64,000 nucleotides of DNA from DASSQJ01 sp963772645 (GCA_963772645.1 CAVYYD010000010.1:248001-312000); one strand, 5' to 3'. Positions 29,453 to 38,393 are shown, counted from the first letter of the stretch. The notes: generated by a model not told the origin, from the sequence alone. Made by a program: numbers and translations.

Positions 29453-30775
29453 GTGAGCACCGCAGACGCCGCCCCCGCCGACCGCATCCCGCTCGCCGAG
29501 CTCTCCCCCGAGGAGCTCCAGGCCTACCTGGAGCGCCAGCGGGCCGCCTACGCCGCGCTCACCGAGCGCGGGCTGCGGCTCGACCTGACCCGGGGGAAGC
29601 CGAGCACCGAGCAGCTCGACCTGTCCGCCGAGCTGCTCGACCTGCCGGACGGGTACCTCGACGCCGACGGTGTCGACGTCCGCAACTACGGCGGGCTCGC
29701 CGGCATCCGTGGGCTACGCGAGATCTTCGCCGAGCTGCTCGGTGTGGACACCGACCAGCTCGTCGCCGGCGGCAACTCGAGCCTGACGATGATGCACGAC
29801 GCCCTCGTGTACCACCTGCTCCACGGAGGCGTCGGGTCGCCGCGGCCGTGGCGCGAGGAGGAGAGAGTCACCTTCGTCTGCCCGGTCCCCGGCTACGACC
29901 GGCACTTCACGATGCTCGCCTCCTACGGGATCGACATGGTCAGCGTGCCGATGCTTCAGGACGGGCCCGACCTCGCGGCCACCGAGGCCCTGGTCCGTGA
30001 GGACCCGAGCGTGAAGGGGATGTGGATCATCCCCACCTACGCCAACCCGGCCGGCTCGGTGGTGACCCAGGAGGTCGCCGCCCGGCTGGCCGCGATGCCC
30101 ACCGCAGCCCCGGACTTCCGGATCTTCTGGGACAACGCGTACGCCTTCCACCACCTGACGCAGGACGAGGCGAAGTCGGCCGACGTCCTCTCGCTCGCCT
30201 CGGCCGCGGGCAACCCCCACCGTCCGGTGATGTTCGCCTCGACGAGCAAGATCACCTTCGCCGGGGCGGGGGTGGCCTTCCTCGCGGGGTCCCGCGAGAC
30301 GGTGGCGTGGTACCTGGGACACCTGCAGTACGCCTCGATCGGGCCCGACAAGGTCAACCAGCTGCGGCACGTGCAGTTCTTCGGGTCGGCGCAGGGCGTG
30401 CGTGAGCACATGGCCCGGCACCGGGCGATCCTCGCGCCCAAGTTCGCCGCGGTCGAGGCGGCCCTCACCGCCGAGCTGGCCGGCCTGGGGGTCGCGGAGT
30501 GGACCCACCCGCGGGGGGGCTACTTCGTCAGCCTCGACGTCCTCGACGGGTGCGCCTCGCGGGTCGTGCAGCTGGCCGGCGACGCCGGCATCGCGCTGAC
30601 GCCGGCCGGTGCCTCGTTCCCGCACGGCCGGGACCCGCGCGACCGCAACATCCGGCTCGCGCCCTCCTTCCCCGCCCTCGCCGAGGTCGAGACGGCCATG
30701 GCCGGGGTGGCGACCTGCGTGGCGCTCGCGACGGCCGAGCACCTCGCGGGCGGGTCCGAGGTGTCCGCGCCGTAG
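29453..30775 (+). CDS. Aspartate aminotransferase (class Ic, Rv3722c type)
   Basis: 440 residues from a GTG at 29453. Close resemblance to mycobacterial Rv3722c along its length: LDLTRGKPSTEQLDLS, NYGGLAGIRGLR, NSSLTMMHD, CPVPGYDRHF, and the PLP lysine in STSKITFAGAG (K266). This family (PF12897) makes aspartate by transamination between glutamate and oxaloacetate. It heads a plus-strand run with the DUF5709 and deaminase genes; this neighbourhood between murB and secE is conserved in actinobacteria. Confidence 0.92.
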   Translation: MSTADAAPADRIPLAELSPEELQAYLERQRAAYAALTERGLRLDLTRGKPSTEQLDLSAELLDLPDGYLDADGVDVRNYGGLAGIRGLREIFAELLGVDTDQLVAGGNSSLTMMHDALVYHLLHGGVGSPRPWREEERVTFVCPVPGYDRHFTMLASYGIDMVSVPMLQDGPDLAATEALVREDPSVKGMWIIPTYANPAGSVVTQEVAARLAAMPTAAPDFRIFWDNAYAFHHLTQDEAKSADVLSLASAAGNPHRPVMFASTSKITFAGAGVAFLAGSRETVAWYLGHLQYASIGPDKVNQLRHVQFFGSAQGVREHMARHRAILAPKFAAVEAALTAELAGLGVAEWTHPRGGYFVSLDVLDGCASRVVQLAGDAGIALTPAGASFPHGRDPRDRNIRLAPSFPALAEVETAMAGVATCVALATAEHLAGGSEVSAP

Positions 30776-30784
30776 GGTGGCGAC

Positions 30785-31288
30785 ATGTCCGACCAGCAGG
30801 AGAACAGGACCGACGACCTCGGCGCGATGAGCCTCGACGACGAGGACCAGCTGCAGCCCGAGGACACCCTCATCCAGGACGACGTCGAGGACGTCCTCGA
30901 CCGGGGCTACTCCCCCGCCGAGAAGCTGCACGGCTCGATCGCCCACGGTGTCACCGTCGAGGAACAGCAGCACGAGGAGACGATCGAGGAGCGCATCCGT
31001 CAGGAGGTGCCCGACCCGGCGTCCGCCTACGGTGCGCCCGAGAACGAGTCCGGCCTCGACGACGACCGGGTCGGCGGGGACGACCCCGACAGCATCGCCG
31101 CGGAGGACGACTGGATCGGCGACCGGGAGGTCGGCGACGAGCGGGCCGGCCGGCTCGTCTCCCCGGACGAGGGGCTCGGCGAGGACCACGACGAGGAGCT
31201 CGTCGGTTCGGACGTGGGGGTCGACGGGGCGGCTGCGTCGGCGGAGGAGGCCGCGGTCCACGTCATCGAGGAGGACGACGAGGAGTGA
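30785..31288 (+). CDS. Acidic DUF5709-family protein
   Basis: 167 residues, about one third Asp/Glu and without hydrophobic segments. It begins MSDQQENRTDD and holds the typical motif QLQPEDTLIQDDVEDVLDRGYSPAEK followed by a conserved ETIEERIRQEVPDP. DUF5709 proteins are common in actinobacteria and have no known function; the charge suggests a soluble cytosolic protein. Overlaps the deaminase gene by four bases (GTGA). Confidence 0.85.
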   Translation: MSDQQENRTDDLGAMSLDDEDQLQPEDTLIQDDVEDVLDRGYSPAEKLHGSIAHGVTVEEQQHEETIEERIRQEVPDPASAYGAPENESGLDDDRVGGDDPDSIAAEDDWIGDREVGDERAGRLVSPDEGLGEDHDEELVGSDVGVDGAAASAEEAAVHVIEEDDEE

Positions 31289-32316
31289 CCGAGCCGCCAC
31301 GCTCGGCCACCGCGCTCCCCAAGGCGCACCTGCACCTGCACTTCACCGGCTCGATGCGGGTCGAGACGGTTCGCGAGATGGCTGCCGCCCACGGCATCCG
31401 CCTCCCCTCGACCCTGCGCGGGGACTGGCCGCCGAGGTTCTCGGCGGCCGACGAGCGCGGGTGGTTCCGCTTCCAGCGGCTCTACGACGCCGCCCGGGCC
31501 TGCGTGCGCGGCGAGGCGGACATGCGACGCATCGTGCGCGAGGCGGCCCAGGACGACTTCGCCGAGGGGTCGAGGTGGCTGGAGATCCAGGTGGACCCGA
31601 CGTCGTACGCGCCCTTCGTCGGGGGGATCACGCCGGCTTTGGAGATCGTGCTCGACGAGGCCCGCCAGGTCTCGGCGTCGGAGCAGGCCGCGCAGGTGGC
31701 GGTGGTGGTCGCGGCGTCGCGGATGCGGCACCCGCTCGAGGCGCGCACGCTGGCGCGGTTGGCGGCCCGGTACGCCGGGGAGGGGGCGGGGACGGTCGTG
31801 GGGTTCGGACTGTCCAACGACGAGCGGCGGGGAGACACCGCGGAGTTCGGCCCGGCGTTCCGGATCGCGCGCGCGGCGGGGCTGGCCGTCGTCCCGCACG
31901 CCGGGGAGCTGCTCGGCGCGGAGGCCGTGGCGGCGACGCTCGACGCGGCGGCACCGGACCGGCTCGGCCACGGGGTCCGCTCCGTGGAGGACCCTCGGGT
32001 GCTCGACCGGGTGGTCCAGCGGCAGGTCGCGCTCGAGGTGTGCCCCGGGTCGAACGTCTCGCTCGGGGTCTACGACCAGGCCGCGCACGTGCCGCTGCGG
32101 CGCCTCGTGGCGGCGGGGGCCCGGGTGGCGCTGGGCGCCGACGACCCGCTGATCTTCGGCACGCGGCTGGCGGACCAGTACGAGTCGGCGCGGTCGGTGC
32201 ACGGCTTCCGCGATGCCGAGCTGGCGACCCTGGCGCGGTCCTCGTTCGCGGCGAGCCGGGCACCGGTGGACGTGCGGGGGGCTGCCGAACGCGACATCGA
32301 GGCCTGGCTGGCATGA
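31285..32316 (+). CDS. Adenosine-deaminase-family hydrolase
   Basis: 343 residues from a GTG at 31285 coupled to the upstream gene. Metal ligands: LHLHF (H17, H19), VVPHAGE and GADDP; LGHGVR and LEVCPGSNVSLG are also family motifs. The canonical HxHLDG reads HLHFTG, so the aspartate that normally contacts ribose is threonine. The enzyme would deaminate adenosine or a modified purine nucleoside; the altered motif leaves substrate open. Confidence 0.85.
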   Translation: MTEPPRSATALPKAHLHLHFTGSMRVETVREMAAAHGIRLPSTLRGDWPPRFSAADERGWFRFQRLYDAARACVRGEADMRRIVREAAQDDFAEGSRWLEIQVDPTSYAPFVGGITPALEIVLDEARQVSASEQAAQVAVVVAASRMRHPLEARTLARLAARYAGEGAGTVVGFGLSNDERRGDTAEFGPAFRIARAAGLAVVPHAGELLGAEAVAATLDAAAPDRLGHGVRSVEDPRVLDRVVQRQVALEVCPGSNVSLGVYDQAAHVPLRRLVAAGARVALGADDPLIFGTRLADQYESARSVHGFRDAELATLARSSFAASRAPVDVRGAAERDIEAWLA

Positions 32317-32320
32317 CCTG

Positions 32321-32354
32321 GTGCGCGCCCGGGACGTGAGGCTCGGGCGCGCAC
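32321..32354. terminator. Bidirectional terminator
   Basis: GTGCGCGCCCG (32321-32331) and CGGGCGCGCAC (32344-32354) form an 11-bp perfect stem between convergent genes. Confidence 0.8.
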
Positions 32355-32362
32355 GGGTCGGC

Positions 32363-32695
32363 TCAGAAGTGGAAGCCGGGCGACTGGGACTGGTCCTTGC
32401 AGAACGACGCGCCGGGGGCGAAGCCGTTCGGGAAGTGGAATCCCGGTCCGGGACCGCCGGCGATGGCCACCCCGCCGTTGGCCGACACGGCCGCCCCGAC
32501 GACGCCGCCGCTCGGGGGCCAGCCCAGCTCCGCGTGCCCGATGCCGGTGACGTAGTCACCGATGATGTGCTGGCCGTGGACGGCGATGCCCAGCTCGGAT
32601 GAGCAGGTGGGACCGTCCGCGGACGCCGGGGCCGCCTGGAGGGCGAGGACGGCGAGGCCGCCCGCCGCGACCGACGCGGCGCGGCCCGCTCTCAC
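32363..32695 (-). CDS. Small secreted protein with PGFHF repeats
   Basis: 110 residues from a GTG at 32695 behind GAGGGG, overlapping the SCO4226-like stop. A signal peptide (MRAGRAASVAAGGLAVLALQ, cleaved after APASA) is followed by a ~80-residue Gly-rich mature part with two cysteines (CSSELG, FCKDQ). The motif PGFHF occurs twice, once internally and once as the extreme C-terminus. No family recognised. Probably extracellular and co-expressed with the SCO4226-like protein. Confidence 0.65.
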   Translation of the reverse strand: MRAGRAASVAAGGLAVLALQAAPASADGPTCSSELGIAVHGQHIIGDYVTGIGHAELGWPPSGGVVGAAVSANGGVAIAGGPGPGFHFPNGFAPGASFCKDQSQSPGFHF

Positions 32696-32943
32696 GACCC
32701 CTCCTGGACGGGGTAGATCTCGTCGGCGACGAGACCGTGGGCCCGGCGGTGGACGGTGTTCGCCGCGTCCGCGTCGGGGGCCTCGACGAGACAGAAGATC
32801 TTTCCCGCCGACTCGTCGACCCAGTAGCGCAGGTACTCCACCCCGTGGGCCTCCTGCTCGGCGAGGTCGGCGCTGTGCGCCCTGGCGACGTCGGTCACCC
32901 CGACGCCTCCCTCGATGGTGTGGATGTCCATGAACAACGGCAT
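32692..32943 (-). CDS. SCO4226-like (DUF4242) protein, possible nickel-binding
   Basis: 83 residues from the ATG at 32943 (MPLFMDIHTIEGGVGV) with AAGGAGG six bases upstream; a longer start at 32973 lacks such a site. The ferredoxin-like DUF4242 fold is shown by MDIHTIEGGV, LRYWVDESAGKIFCLVEAPDADAA and HRRAHGLVADEIYPV. S. coelicolor SCO4226 binds nickel; whether that holds here is inference. Overlaps the secreted protein gene by four bases. Confidence 0.8.
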   Translation of the reverse strand: MPLFMDIHTIEGGVGVTDVARAHSADLAEQEAHGVEYLRYWVDESAGKIFCLVEAPDADAANTVHRRAHGLVADEIYPVQEGS

Positions 32944-33075
32944 CGCTGCCTCCTTCTCCGGGGGACCTGACACGGGGAAGCCTCCCGGGGGACGCCCTGG
33001 TGCGGCATCGGGAACCGACCCTCACTTTCGGCTCGGCCGACCCCCAGGTTCGAGCGGACGGGGACGCCGGGCGGC

Positions 33076-35661
33076 TCAGCCCGCACGGTGGGACGCGTGG
33101 GCCAGCTCGGCCGCCCGTCGACGGTCGGGGACGCCGAGCTTGGCGAGGACGGCGGACACGTGGTGCTCGACGGTCTTGGCGGAGATGACCAGGTCCGCGG
33201 CGATGTCGGCGTTGCCCATCCCGGCGGCGATGCGCTCGAGGACGTCCTGCTCGCGGGCCGTCAGGCCGTGCGGGTTGGCCCGGGTGGAGGGGCGTGCCCC
33301 CGCCGGCACCGAGCGGGCACCGGAGTCGCGCAGCCGTCGCCGCACGTAGCGCGCGGTCGCGGTGGCGCCGAGCCCGTCGAGCAGCTCGAGGGACCGCAGC
33401 AGCGACGCCTCGTCCCCGGCGTCGATGGCCGCCAGGGCCGCCGGGTAGGGACACCCGAGCTCCAGCCAGCGGTCGAGCGCCGTCGCCGGATCGGTGAGCT
33501 GGGTGGCCCAGGGTTCGGGGGCGTCGCCACCGAGGTCGACCGGCACCCCGAGGCGCCGGCCCCAGGCGGCCACCTCCGCGCGCGTGGAGGCATCCAGGAC
33601 GCGGGCGAGGTCGGCGGCGACGCGAAGCTGGGTGGCCGCGGCCACGGTGTCGCCGGCGAGCCAGTACACCTCGGTCCACGCCATTCGGGCCGGGACGAGG
33701 AACTGCGCCTCCCCGGTTCCCAGGGCAGAGGCGAGCGCCTCCTCGAGGTGGGCGCAGGCGGTCGCCCCGTCGCCCCGGCGGGCGGCGAGACGGCCGGCGG
33801 TGAGCAGGCCCTGGATGCGGTTCTCCGGCGAGCTGGCCATCGGCAGGAGCTCGGCACACACCGAGTCCACCTCCGTCCACCGGCCGAGGACGTCCAGCAG
33901 CTCGGCGTGCGCACCCCGGATGCACCGGGAGTACGTGCCGACGTCGTGCTCCTCGCTGTAGACGAGCCCCTCCGCGGCAGCGGCGAGCGCCTCGTCGAAA
34001 CGCATGTCGAGCTGGAGCAGCCCGATGCGGTTGGCGTGGGCGCGGCCCGCCTGCGCGTGCAGGTCGTGCTCGTGGGCGATGGCCAGGGCCCGCTGCATCA
34101 GCGGGAGCCAGTCGGCGCCCAGGTGGGCCCGGACGCACGCCTCGGTGTCGAGGACGTCGCTGAGCACCTCGGGAAGGTCGAGGTCCTCGGCCAGCGAGCG
34201 GCAGCGCGCGACCCAGGCGAGGGCCTCGGCATCCTGCGAGGTCGACATCAGGTGGGAGGCCATCACCGCCAGCGCACGGGCGAGCTCCGGACTCGGTCCG
34301 AGCGGCTCGAGCAGCTCGAGGGCGCGATGCGCCGCACGTGCGCTCTGTGGGCCCCGGGCAAGCCGCCAGTGGGCCCGGCACAGCTGCGTGCTCGTGTCAC
34401 CGGCGCGCCTGTCCTCCCCGAGGGAGAGCCACGTGGCGAGGGCCTCTTCGCCGGCGGCGCACGCCTGGTCCCAGGCGTCGATGACGCCGAGCTCGACGGC
34501 GAGCCGGTCCATCAGCGTGGCGCGGGCCGCCGGGTCCCGGTCGTCGGTGAACCGCAGGGCGCGGCGGTACTGCTCGACGGCCTCCCGGTGCGCACCGAGC
34601 CGGGCCGCGGTCGCGGCGGCGGCGGGTGCGTGGTCGCGCACCGCCTCGGCGTCGCCCGCTCCCTCGGCGTGGTGGGCCAGCCGCGCGTCCTCGGCGACCG
34701 GCGACTCGCGCAGTGCCGCGAGCGCGGTGCGGTGGATCTCCGTGGCACGGTGGGCGGGCACCGCCTCGGCCACCGCGAGCCGGGCGATCTCGTGCCGGAA
34801 GGACAGCTCGGTCCCGTCGGTCCGCACCACGCCCAGAGCGACGACCTCGTCGAGCGCCCCCTCGGCCCCGGGCCCGGCCACCTCGGCCAGGAGGGTGAGT
34901 GGGACCCGCGCGCCGAGCAGGGCGGCGACATCGAGCACCCGACGCGCGCCGGGGCCGAGCCCGACCACCCGACTGAGCACCGCCTCGCGCGCGGTGTGGG
35001 GAACCCGGTCGGTGACGGCGCGCAGGGCCTCGGTGAGGAAGAAGGGGTTCCCGCCGGTCAGCCGGTAGAGCTCGTCCGCACCGAGGCCCGAGGCTCGGGT
35101 GAGCTCTGCGACCGCGGGCCGGGTGAGCGGCGGGACGGTGACCCGGCGGGTGGCCCCCCGGGTGACGAGGTCACCCAGGGTGCGCCGCAGGTCGGGGCCC
35201 GGCTCGGCGCCGTCGTCCCGGTAGGTGACGACGAGCATGGCGGTCTCGCCGTGGAGCCGCCGGCTGAGGAAGTGGAGGAGGTCCAGGGTCGCCCGGTCGG
35301 CCCAGTGCACGTCCTCGACGACGAGCACGCCGAGGCCCGCGGCGGAGACGAGCTCGCGCAGGAGGGCAGCAAAGAGCTGTTCGCGCGCGGTACCGGGAGT
35401 GCGAGCCAGGTGGGCGAGGTCACCGCCCACCGCCTCGGCGACGTCGATGACGGGTCCGAGGGGCCGGGGGGTGAAGAGCCCGTCGCAGGCGCCGTGCAGC
35501 CACCGGGCATCGGGAGTGCGCTCGCGGAAGGCGTCGACGAGCGCGGTCTTGCCCACGCCGGCCTCCCCGGCGACGAGGACGAGGCGACCGCGGCCGGACC
35601 TGGCGTCCGCGGCCCACTCGTCCAGGGCGGCCAGCTGCGGCTCGCGCTCGAGCAGACGCAT
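33076..35661 (-). CDS. Large LuxR-family regulator (LAL type)
   Basis: 861 residues from the ATG at 35661 (MRLLEREPQLAALDEW). AAA ATPase domain with Walker A GEAGVGKT (32-39) and LVVEDVHWADRATLDLL as Walker B; a long helical TPR-like middle; C-terminal LuxR HTH (GLTAREQDVLERIAAGMGNADIA ... KTVEHHVSAVLAKLGV). LAL proteins are signal-responsive activators like MalT. The ligand is unknown. The SCO4226-like and secreted genes downstream, about 130 bases away, are plausible partners. Confidence 0.88.
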   Translation of the reverse strand: MRLLEREPQLAALDEWAADARSGRGRLVLVAGEAGVGKTALVDAFRERTPDARWLHGACDGLFTPRPLGPVIDVAEAVGGDLAHLARTPGTAREQLFAALLRELVSAAGLGVLVVEDVHWADRATLDLLHFLSRRLHGETAMLVVTYRDDGAEPGPDLRRTLGDLVTRGATRRVTVPPLTRPAVAELTRASGLGADELYRLTGGNPFFLTEALRAVTDRVPHTAREAVLSRVVGLGPGARRVLDVAALLGARVPLTLLAEVAGPGAEGALDEVVALGVVRTDGTELSFRHEIARLAVAEAVPAHRATEIHRTALAALRESPVAEDARLAHHAEGAGDAEAVRDHAPAAAATAARLGAHREAVEQYRRALRFTDDRDPAARATLMDRLAVELGVIDAWDQACAAGEEALATWLSLGEDRRAGDTSTQLCRAHWRLARGPQSARAAHRALELLEPLGPSPELARALAVMASHLMSTSQDAEALAWVARCRSLAEDLDLPEVLSDVLDTEACVRAHLGADWLPLMQRALAIAHEHDLHAQAGRAHANRIGLLQLDMRFDEALAAAAEGLVYSEEHDVGTYSRCIRGAHAELLDVLGRWTEVDSVCAELLPMASSPENRIQGLLTAGRLAARRGDGATACAHLEEALASALGTGEAQFLVPARMAWTEVYWLAGDTVAAATQLRVAADLARVLDASTRAEVAAWGRRLGVPVDLGGDAPEPWATQLTDPATALDRWLELGCPYPAALAAIDAGDEASLLRSLELLDGLGATATARYVRRRLRDSGARSVPAGARPSTRANPHGLTAREQDVLERIAAGMGNADIAADLVISAKTVEHHVSAVLAKLGVPDRRRAAELAHASHRAG

Positions 35662-35819
35662 ACGGGGATTGTGCCCGCCGGGCGGCCCGGTGTCTGCCCC
35701 CCGAACGGATGGTGCGCGGCGGCGGCGGCTCGGCACCGGTCACCGCGCGTGCGCTGGGACCCGGGAGGGCAGCAGATCGCCTGAGGCGAACAGCCGAACC
35801 GGACCCGATCGGCCGCCGC

Positions 35820-36893
35820 TCAGAGGCACTGCCCGACGATGACCGGCTCGTTGACCAGGGTCACCCCGTACGCCTCGCGTACTCCGTCGCGGACCTCGCG
35901 CGCCAGCGCCACGACGTCGGCCGCGCTCGCGTCACCACGGTTGGTCACGGCCAGGGTGTGCTTCGTCGAGAGCGTCGCCGGTCCGGGCGCCCCGTAGCCC
36001 TTGCCGAACCCGGAACGTTCGATGAGCCACGCGGCACTCGTCTTGACCCGGCCGTCGGCCTGCGGGAACCGCGGGAGGCCGGCTGCGTCGGGACCCAGCC
36101 GTGCGGCGACGGCGGCCTGGACCCGCTCGAACTCCTCGGCGTCGAGCACCGGGTTGGTGAAGAACGAGCCACAGCTCCACGTGTCGTGGTCGCCGGCAGC
36201 GAGCACCATCCCCCGGCGCCGGCGTTGGGCGAGCACCGCGTCGCGAGCCTCCCCGAGCGGCACCCGCGCGCCGACCTCGACACCGAGCTGCCCGGCCAGG
36301 TCGGCGTAGCGCAGCGGCTGGGACAGCGTCGCGAGGACGAGCTGGAACATGACGTCGATGACGACGTAGCGGTCGGTGCCCTTGAGCACCGAGTGCCGGT
36401 AGGTGAACCGGCAGTCGAGGTTCGTGAGGGTCCGCACCCGCTGCTCCGAACGGTCCCAGACGCGGACCCGGGCGACCGTCTGGGCGACCTCCTGCCCGTA
36501 CGCGCCGACGTTCTGGATCGGCGTGGCCCCCGTCGACCCGGGGATGCCGGAGAGCGCCTCCACCCCGGACCACCCCTCGGCGACCGCCCGCTCGACGAAC
36601 TCGTCCCAGGGCTCGCCCGCCGCCACCGTGACGTTGGCCCCCCCGCACGAGTCGGCGGAGTCCACGCCCACCCCACGCGTCGCGACCTTGACCACCGTGC
36701 CGGCGAACCCGGCATCGGGCAGGACGAGGTTCGACCCGCCGCCGAGGACGAGCAGCGGCTCCTCGGCGTCGTCCACCTCGCGCACGGCGTCGACGAGCTC
36801 GTCAGCGGTCTCGACCACCACCATCCGGGCGGCCGGGCCGCCGACCCGCATCGTCGTGTGTCGGGCCAACGGCTCGTCGGCGAGCTCCTGCAT
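35820..36893 (-). CDS. murB: UDP-N-acetylenolpyruvoylglucosamine reductase
   Basis: 357 residues from the ATG at 36893. FAD-binding GGGSNLVLPD and GIPGSTGATPIQNVGAYGQE, the catalytic serine in SCGSFFTNPV, and RVKTSAAWLIERSG near the C-terminus are all present. MurB reduces the enolpyruvyl group with NADPH to make UDP-MurNAc for peptidoglycan. The start overlaps the stop of the upstream MaoC gene by one base. Confidence 0.95.
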   Translation of the reverse strand: MQELADEPLARHTTMRVGGPAARMVVVETADELVDAVREVDDAEEPLLVLGGGSNLVLPDAGFAGTVVKVATRGVGVDSADSCGGANVTVAAGEPWDEFVERAVAEGWSGVEALSGIPGSTGATPIQNVGAYGQEVAQTVARVRVWDRSEQRVRTLTNLDCRFTYRHSVLKGTDRYVVIDVMFQLVLATLSQPLRYADLAGQLGVEVGARVPLGEARDAVLAQRRRRGMVLAAGDHDTWSCGSFFTNPVLDAEEFERVQAAVAARLGPDAAGLPRFPQADGRVKTSAAWLIERSGFGKGYGAPGPATLSTKHTLAVTNRGDASAADVVALAREVRDGVREAYGVTLVNEPVIVGQCL

Positions 36894-37315
36894 CAGTCGA
36901 GGCGCACGACCGCGAGGCAGCGGCCGAGCACCTTCTCGCCGCCGCACGTCGTGGTGACCTCGACCGTCACCCGGCCGGTCTCGGCATCGACCGCCTTGAC
37001 GACCCCCTCGACGACCACCTCGCTCCCGCCGACCGGGACGACCACCGGCTTGGTGAACCGGGCGCCGAGCTCGACGACCCGGCCCGCATCGCCGGCCCAC
37101 CCGGCGACGACCGACCCGGAGGCTCCCAGCGTCCACATCCCGTGGGCGATCACGTCGGGCAGCCCGACCGAGCGCGCGAACGACTCGTCCTGGTGGATGG
37201 GGTTCTGGTCCCCGGAGGCGGCGGCGTAGGCGAGGAGCGTGGCGCGCGACACCGGCACGGTCACCGGCGCGACCCGGTCCCCGACCGAGACCTCGGAGAG
37301 CTGTCGTGCGGGCAT
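36893..37315 (-). CDS. MaoC-family dehydratase (HadB-like)
   Basis: 140 residues, single hot-dog domain. YAAASGDQNPIHQDESFARSVGLPDVIAHGM contains the catalytic pair D36 and H41 of R-specific hydratases. HadB in mycobacteria is the catalytic subunit of (3R)-hydroxyacyl-ACP dehydratase; the neighbouring HadA-like gene and rpmG reproduce that locus. Mycolic acids need not be present; a fatty-acid role is inferred. Confidence 0.88.
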   Translation of the reverse strand: MPARQLSEVSVGDRVAPVTVPVSRATLLAYAAASGDQNPIHQDESFARSVGLPDVIAHGMWTLGASGSVVAGWAGDAGRVVELGARFTKPVVVPVGGSEVVVEGVVKAVDAETGRVTVEVTTTCGGEKVLGRCLAVVRLD

Positions 37316-37317
37316 CC

Positions 37318-37767
37318 TCAGTCCTCCCCACCGCGGACGACGATGGTCGACGTGCAGGTCGTCAGCGGCTCGCCGCCGACGGTGCTCAGCTCGGTGCGGG
37401 TGGTCACCATCGCGTGGCCGCCGGCCGAGCGGACCTGGTCGACCGTGACGGTCCCGAGCACCTCGTCCCCGGCGGTGATCGGGCGGTGGTGGACGAAGCG
37501 CTGCTCGCCGTGGACGACCCGGCTGAAGTCGATGCCGGCCTCCGGGTCGGTCACGTAGGCGGCATCGGCCCGCTGCGCGAAGCGCACCGCCATCGTCGGG
37601 GGCGCGACGACGTCCGCGTAGCCGGCCGCTCGGGCCGCGTCGGCATCGGAGTGCACCGGGTCGTCGGCGCCCACCGACGCGGCGAACGCGGCGATGAGGT
37701 CGGCGTCGACGGGGTAGGGCCCGCTCGGCGGGTAGCTGCGCCCCACGAAGTCTGCGTTGACGGCCAT
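37318..37767 (-). CDS. MaoC N-terminal-type protein (HadA-like)
   Basis: 149 residues from the ATG at 37767. FVGRSYPPSGPYPVDADLIAAFAASVGADDPVHSD and PPTMAVRF are characteristic of the HadA/FAS1-dehydratase N-terminal family (PF13452), whose members pair with a catalytic HadB. Two bases separate it from the HadB-like gene. Conserved between rpmG and murB in actinobacteria. Confidence 0.88.
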   Translation of the reverse strand: MAVNADFVGRSYPPSGPYPVDADLIAAFAASVGADDPVHSDADAARAAGYADVVAPPTMAVRFAQRADAAYVTDPEAGIDFSRVVHGEQRFVHHRPITAGDEVLGTVTVDQVRSAGGHAMVTTRTELSTVGGEPLTTCTSTIVVRGGED

Positions 37768-37863
37768 GGCGCCCACTCTAGGAGGTCATCGCGGCGGCCG
37801 GTGCGGGCACGACGAACCCCCGGCACCGGTACCGCCCCGGCCCCGCCCGGGGGGACGGCCCCC

Positions 37864-37911
37864 GCCCCCCGCCGGAGGCCGCACCCCGCCCCCCGCCGGA
37901 GGCCGCACCCC
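37864..37911. repeat. 24-base tandem repeat, two copies
   Basis: GCCCCCCGCCGGAGGCCGCACCCC is repeated perfectly at 37864-37887 and 37888-37911, between the HadA-like gene and the rpmG terminator. Very C-rich on this strand. Confidence 0.9.
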
Positions 37912-37917
37912 GTGACA

Positions 37918-37961
37918 CCGACAGGCCGCCGGCACCGGGGACGGTGCGGGCGGCCTGTCGG
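37918..37961 (-). terminator. rpmG terminator
   Basis: CCGACAGGCCGCC and GGCGGCCTGTCGG (37918-37930, 37949-37961) with an inner GCACCG/CGGTGC stem: about 19 bp with one mismatch, 14 bases past the rpmG stop. Confidence 0.85.
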
Positions 37962-37975
37962 GGACGCGCTGGAGG

Positions 37976-38146
37976 TCAGCGGGTCTCGCGGTGCGCGGTG
38001 TGCTTCTTGCAGCGCGGGCAGTACTTCGCCAGCTCGAGCCGGTCCGGGTCGTTGCGGCGGTTCTTCTTGGTGATGTAGTTGCGCTCCTTGCACTCCGTGC
38101 ACGCCAGAGTGATCTTCGGGCGGACGTCGGCGCTCTTCGTGGCCAC
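37976..38146 (-). CDS. rpmG: 50S ribosomal protein L33
   Basis: 56 residues from the GTG at 38146 (MATKSADVRPKITLACTEC). CTECKERNY and CPRCKK keep the four cysteines of the zinc-binding form; NRRNDPDRLELAKYCP is the L33 core. Ends at a strong terminator. A zinc-free paralogue may exist elsewhere in the genome. Confidence 0.96.
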   Translation of the reverse strand: MATKSADVRPKITLACTECKERNYITKKNRRNDPDRLELAKYCPRCKKHTAHRETR

Positions 38147-38277
38147 GGGGCAACCTGCTCTCGGAAAACGGGGGTGGATCTGGGGTGACGCGTCGGGCGC
38201 GGGATGCGGCCCACGCGCGACACCAGCACAACAGGCTACGCGACCCGTGGCATTCCCCGGAAATCGCAAGCCGTGCG

Positions 38278-38351
38278 TAGCGGGAGCGGGGCTCGATCCC
38301 GCGACCTCACGATTATGAGTCGTGCGCTCTAACCAGCTGAGCTATCCCGCC
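38278..38351 (-). tRNA. trnM: tRNA-Met (anticodon CAT, elongator)
   Basis: 74 bases. Acceptor GGCGGGA pairs with TCCCGCT (one G-U); anticodon loop CTCATAA with CAT at 38315-38317; T-arm CGGGATCGAGCCCCG. The closed first acceptor pair (G1-U72) is unlike initiator tRNAs, so elongator is favoured. No encoded CCA. Confidence 0.95.
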
Positions 38352-38393
38352 TTGGGCCCGGCCGTCCCGGCGGGACCGGCGCGGCCGGGTCAG

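Noticed and set aside
38278..38351. Initiator tRNA-fMet
   Set aside because: Position 1-72 can pair (G-U), unlike the mismatched first pair of bacterial initiators, and the anticodon stem lacks three consecutive G-C pairs.
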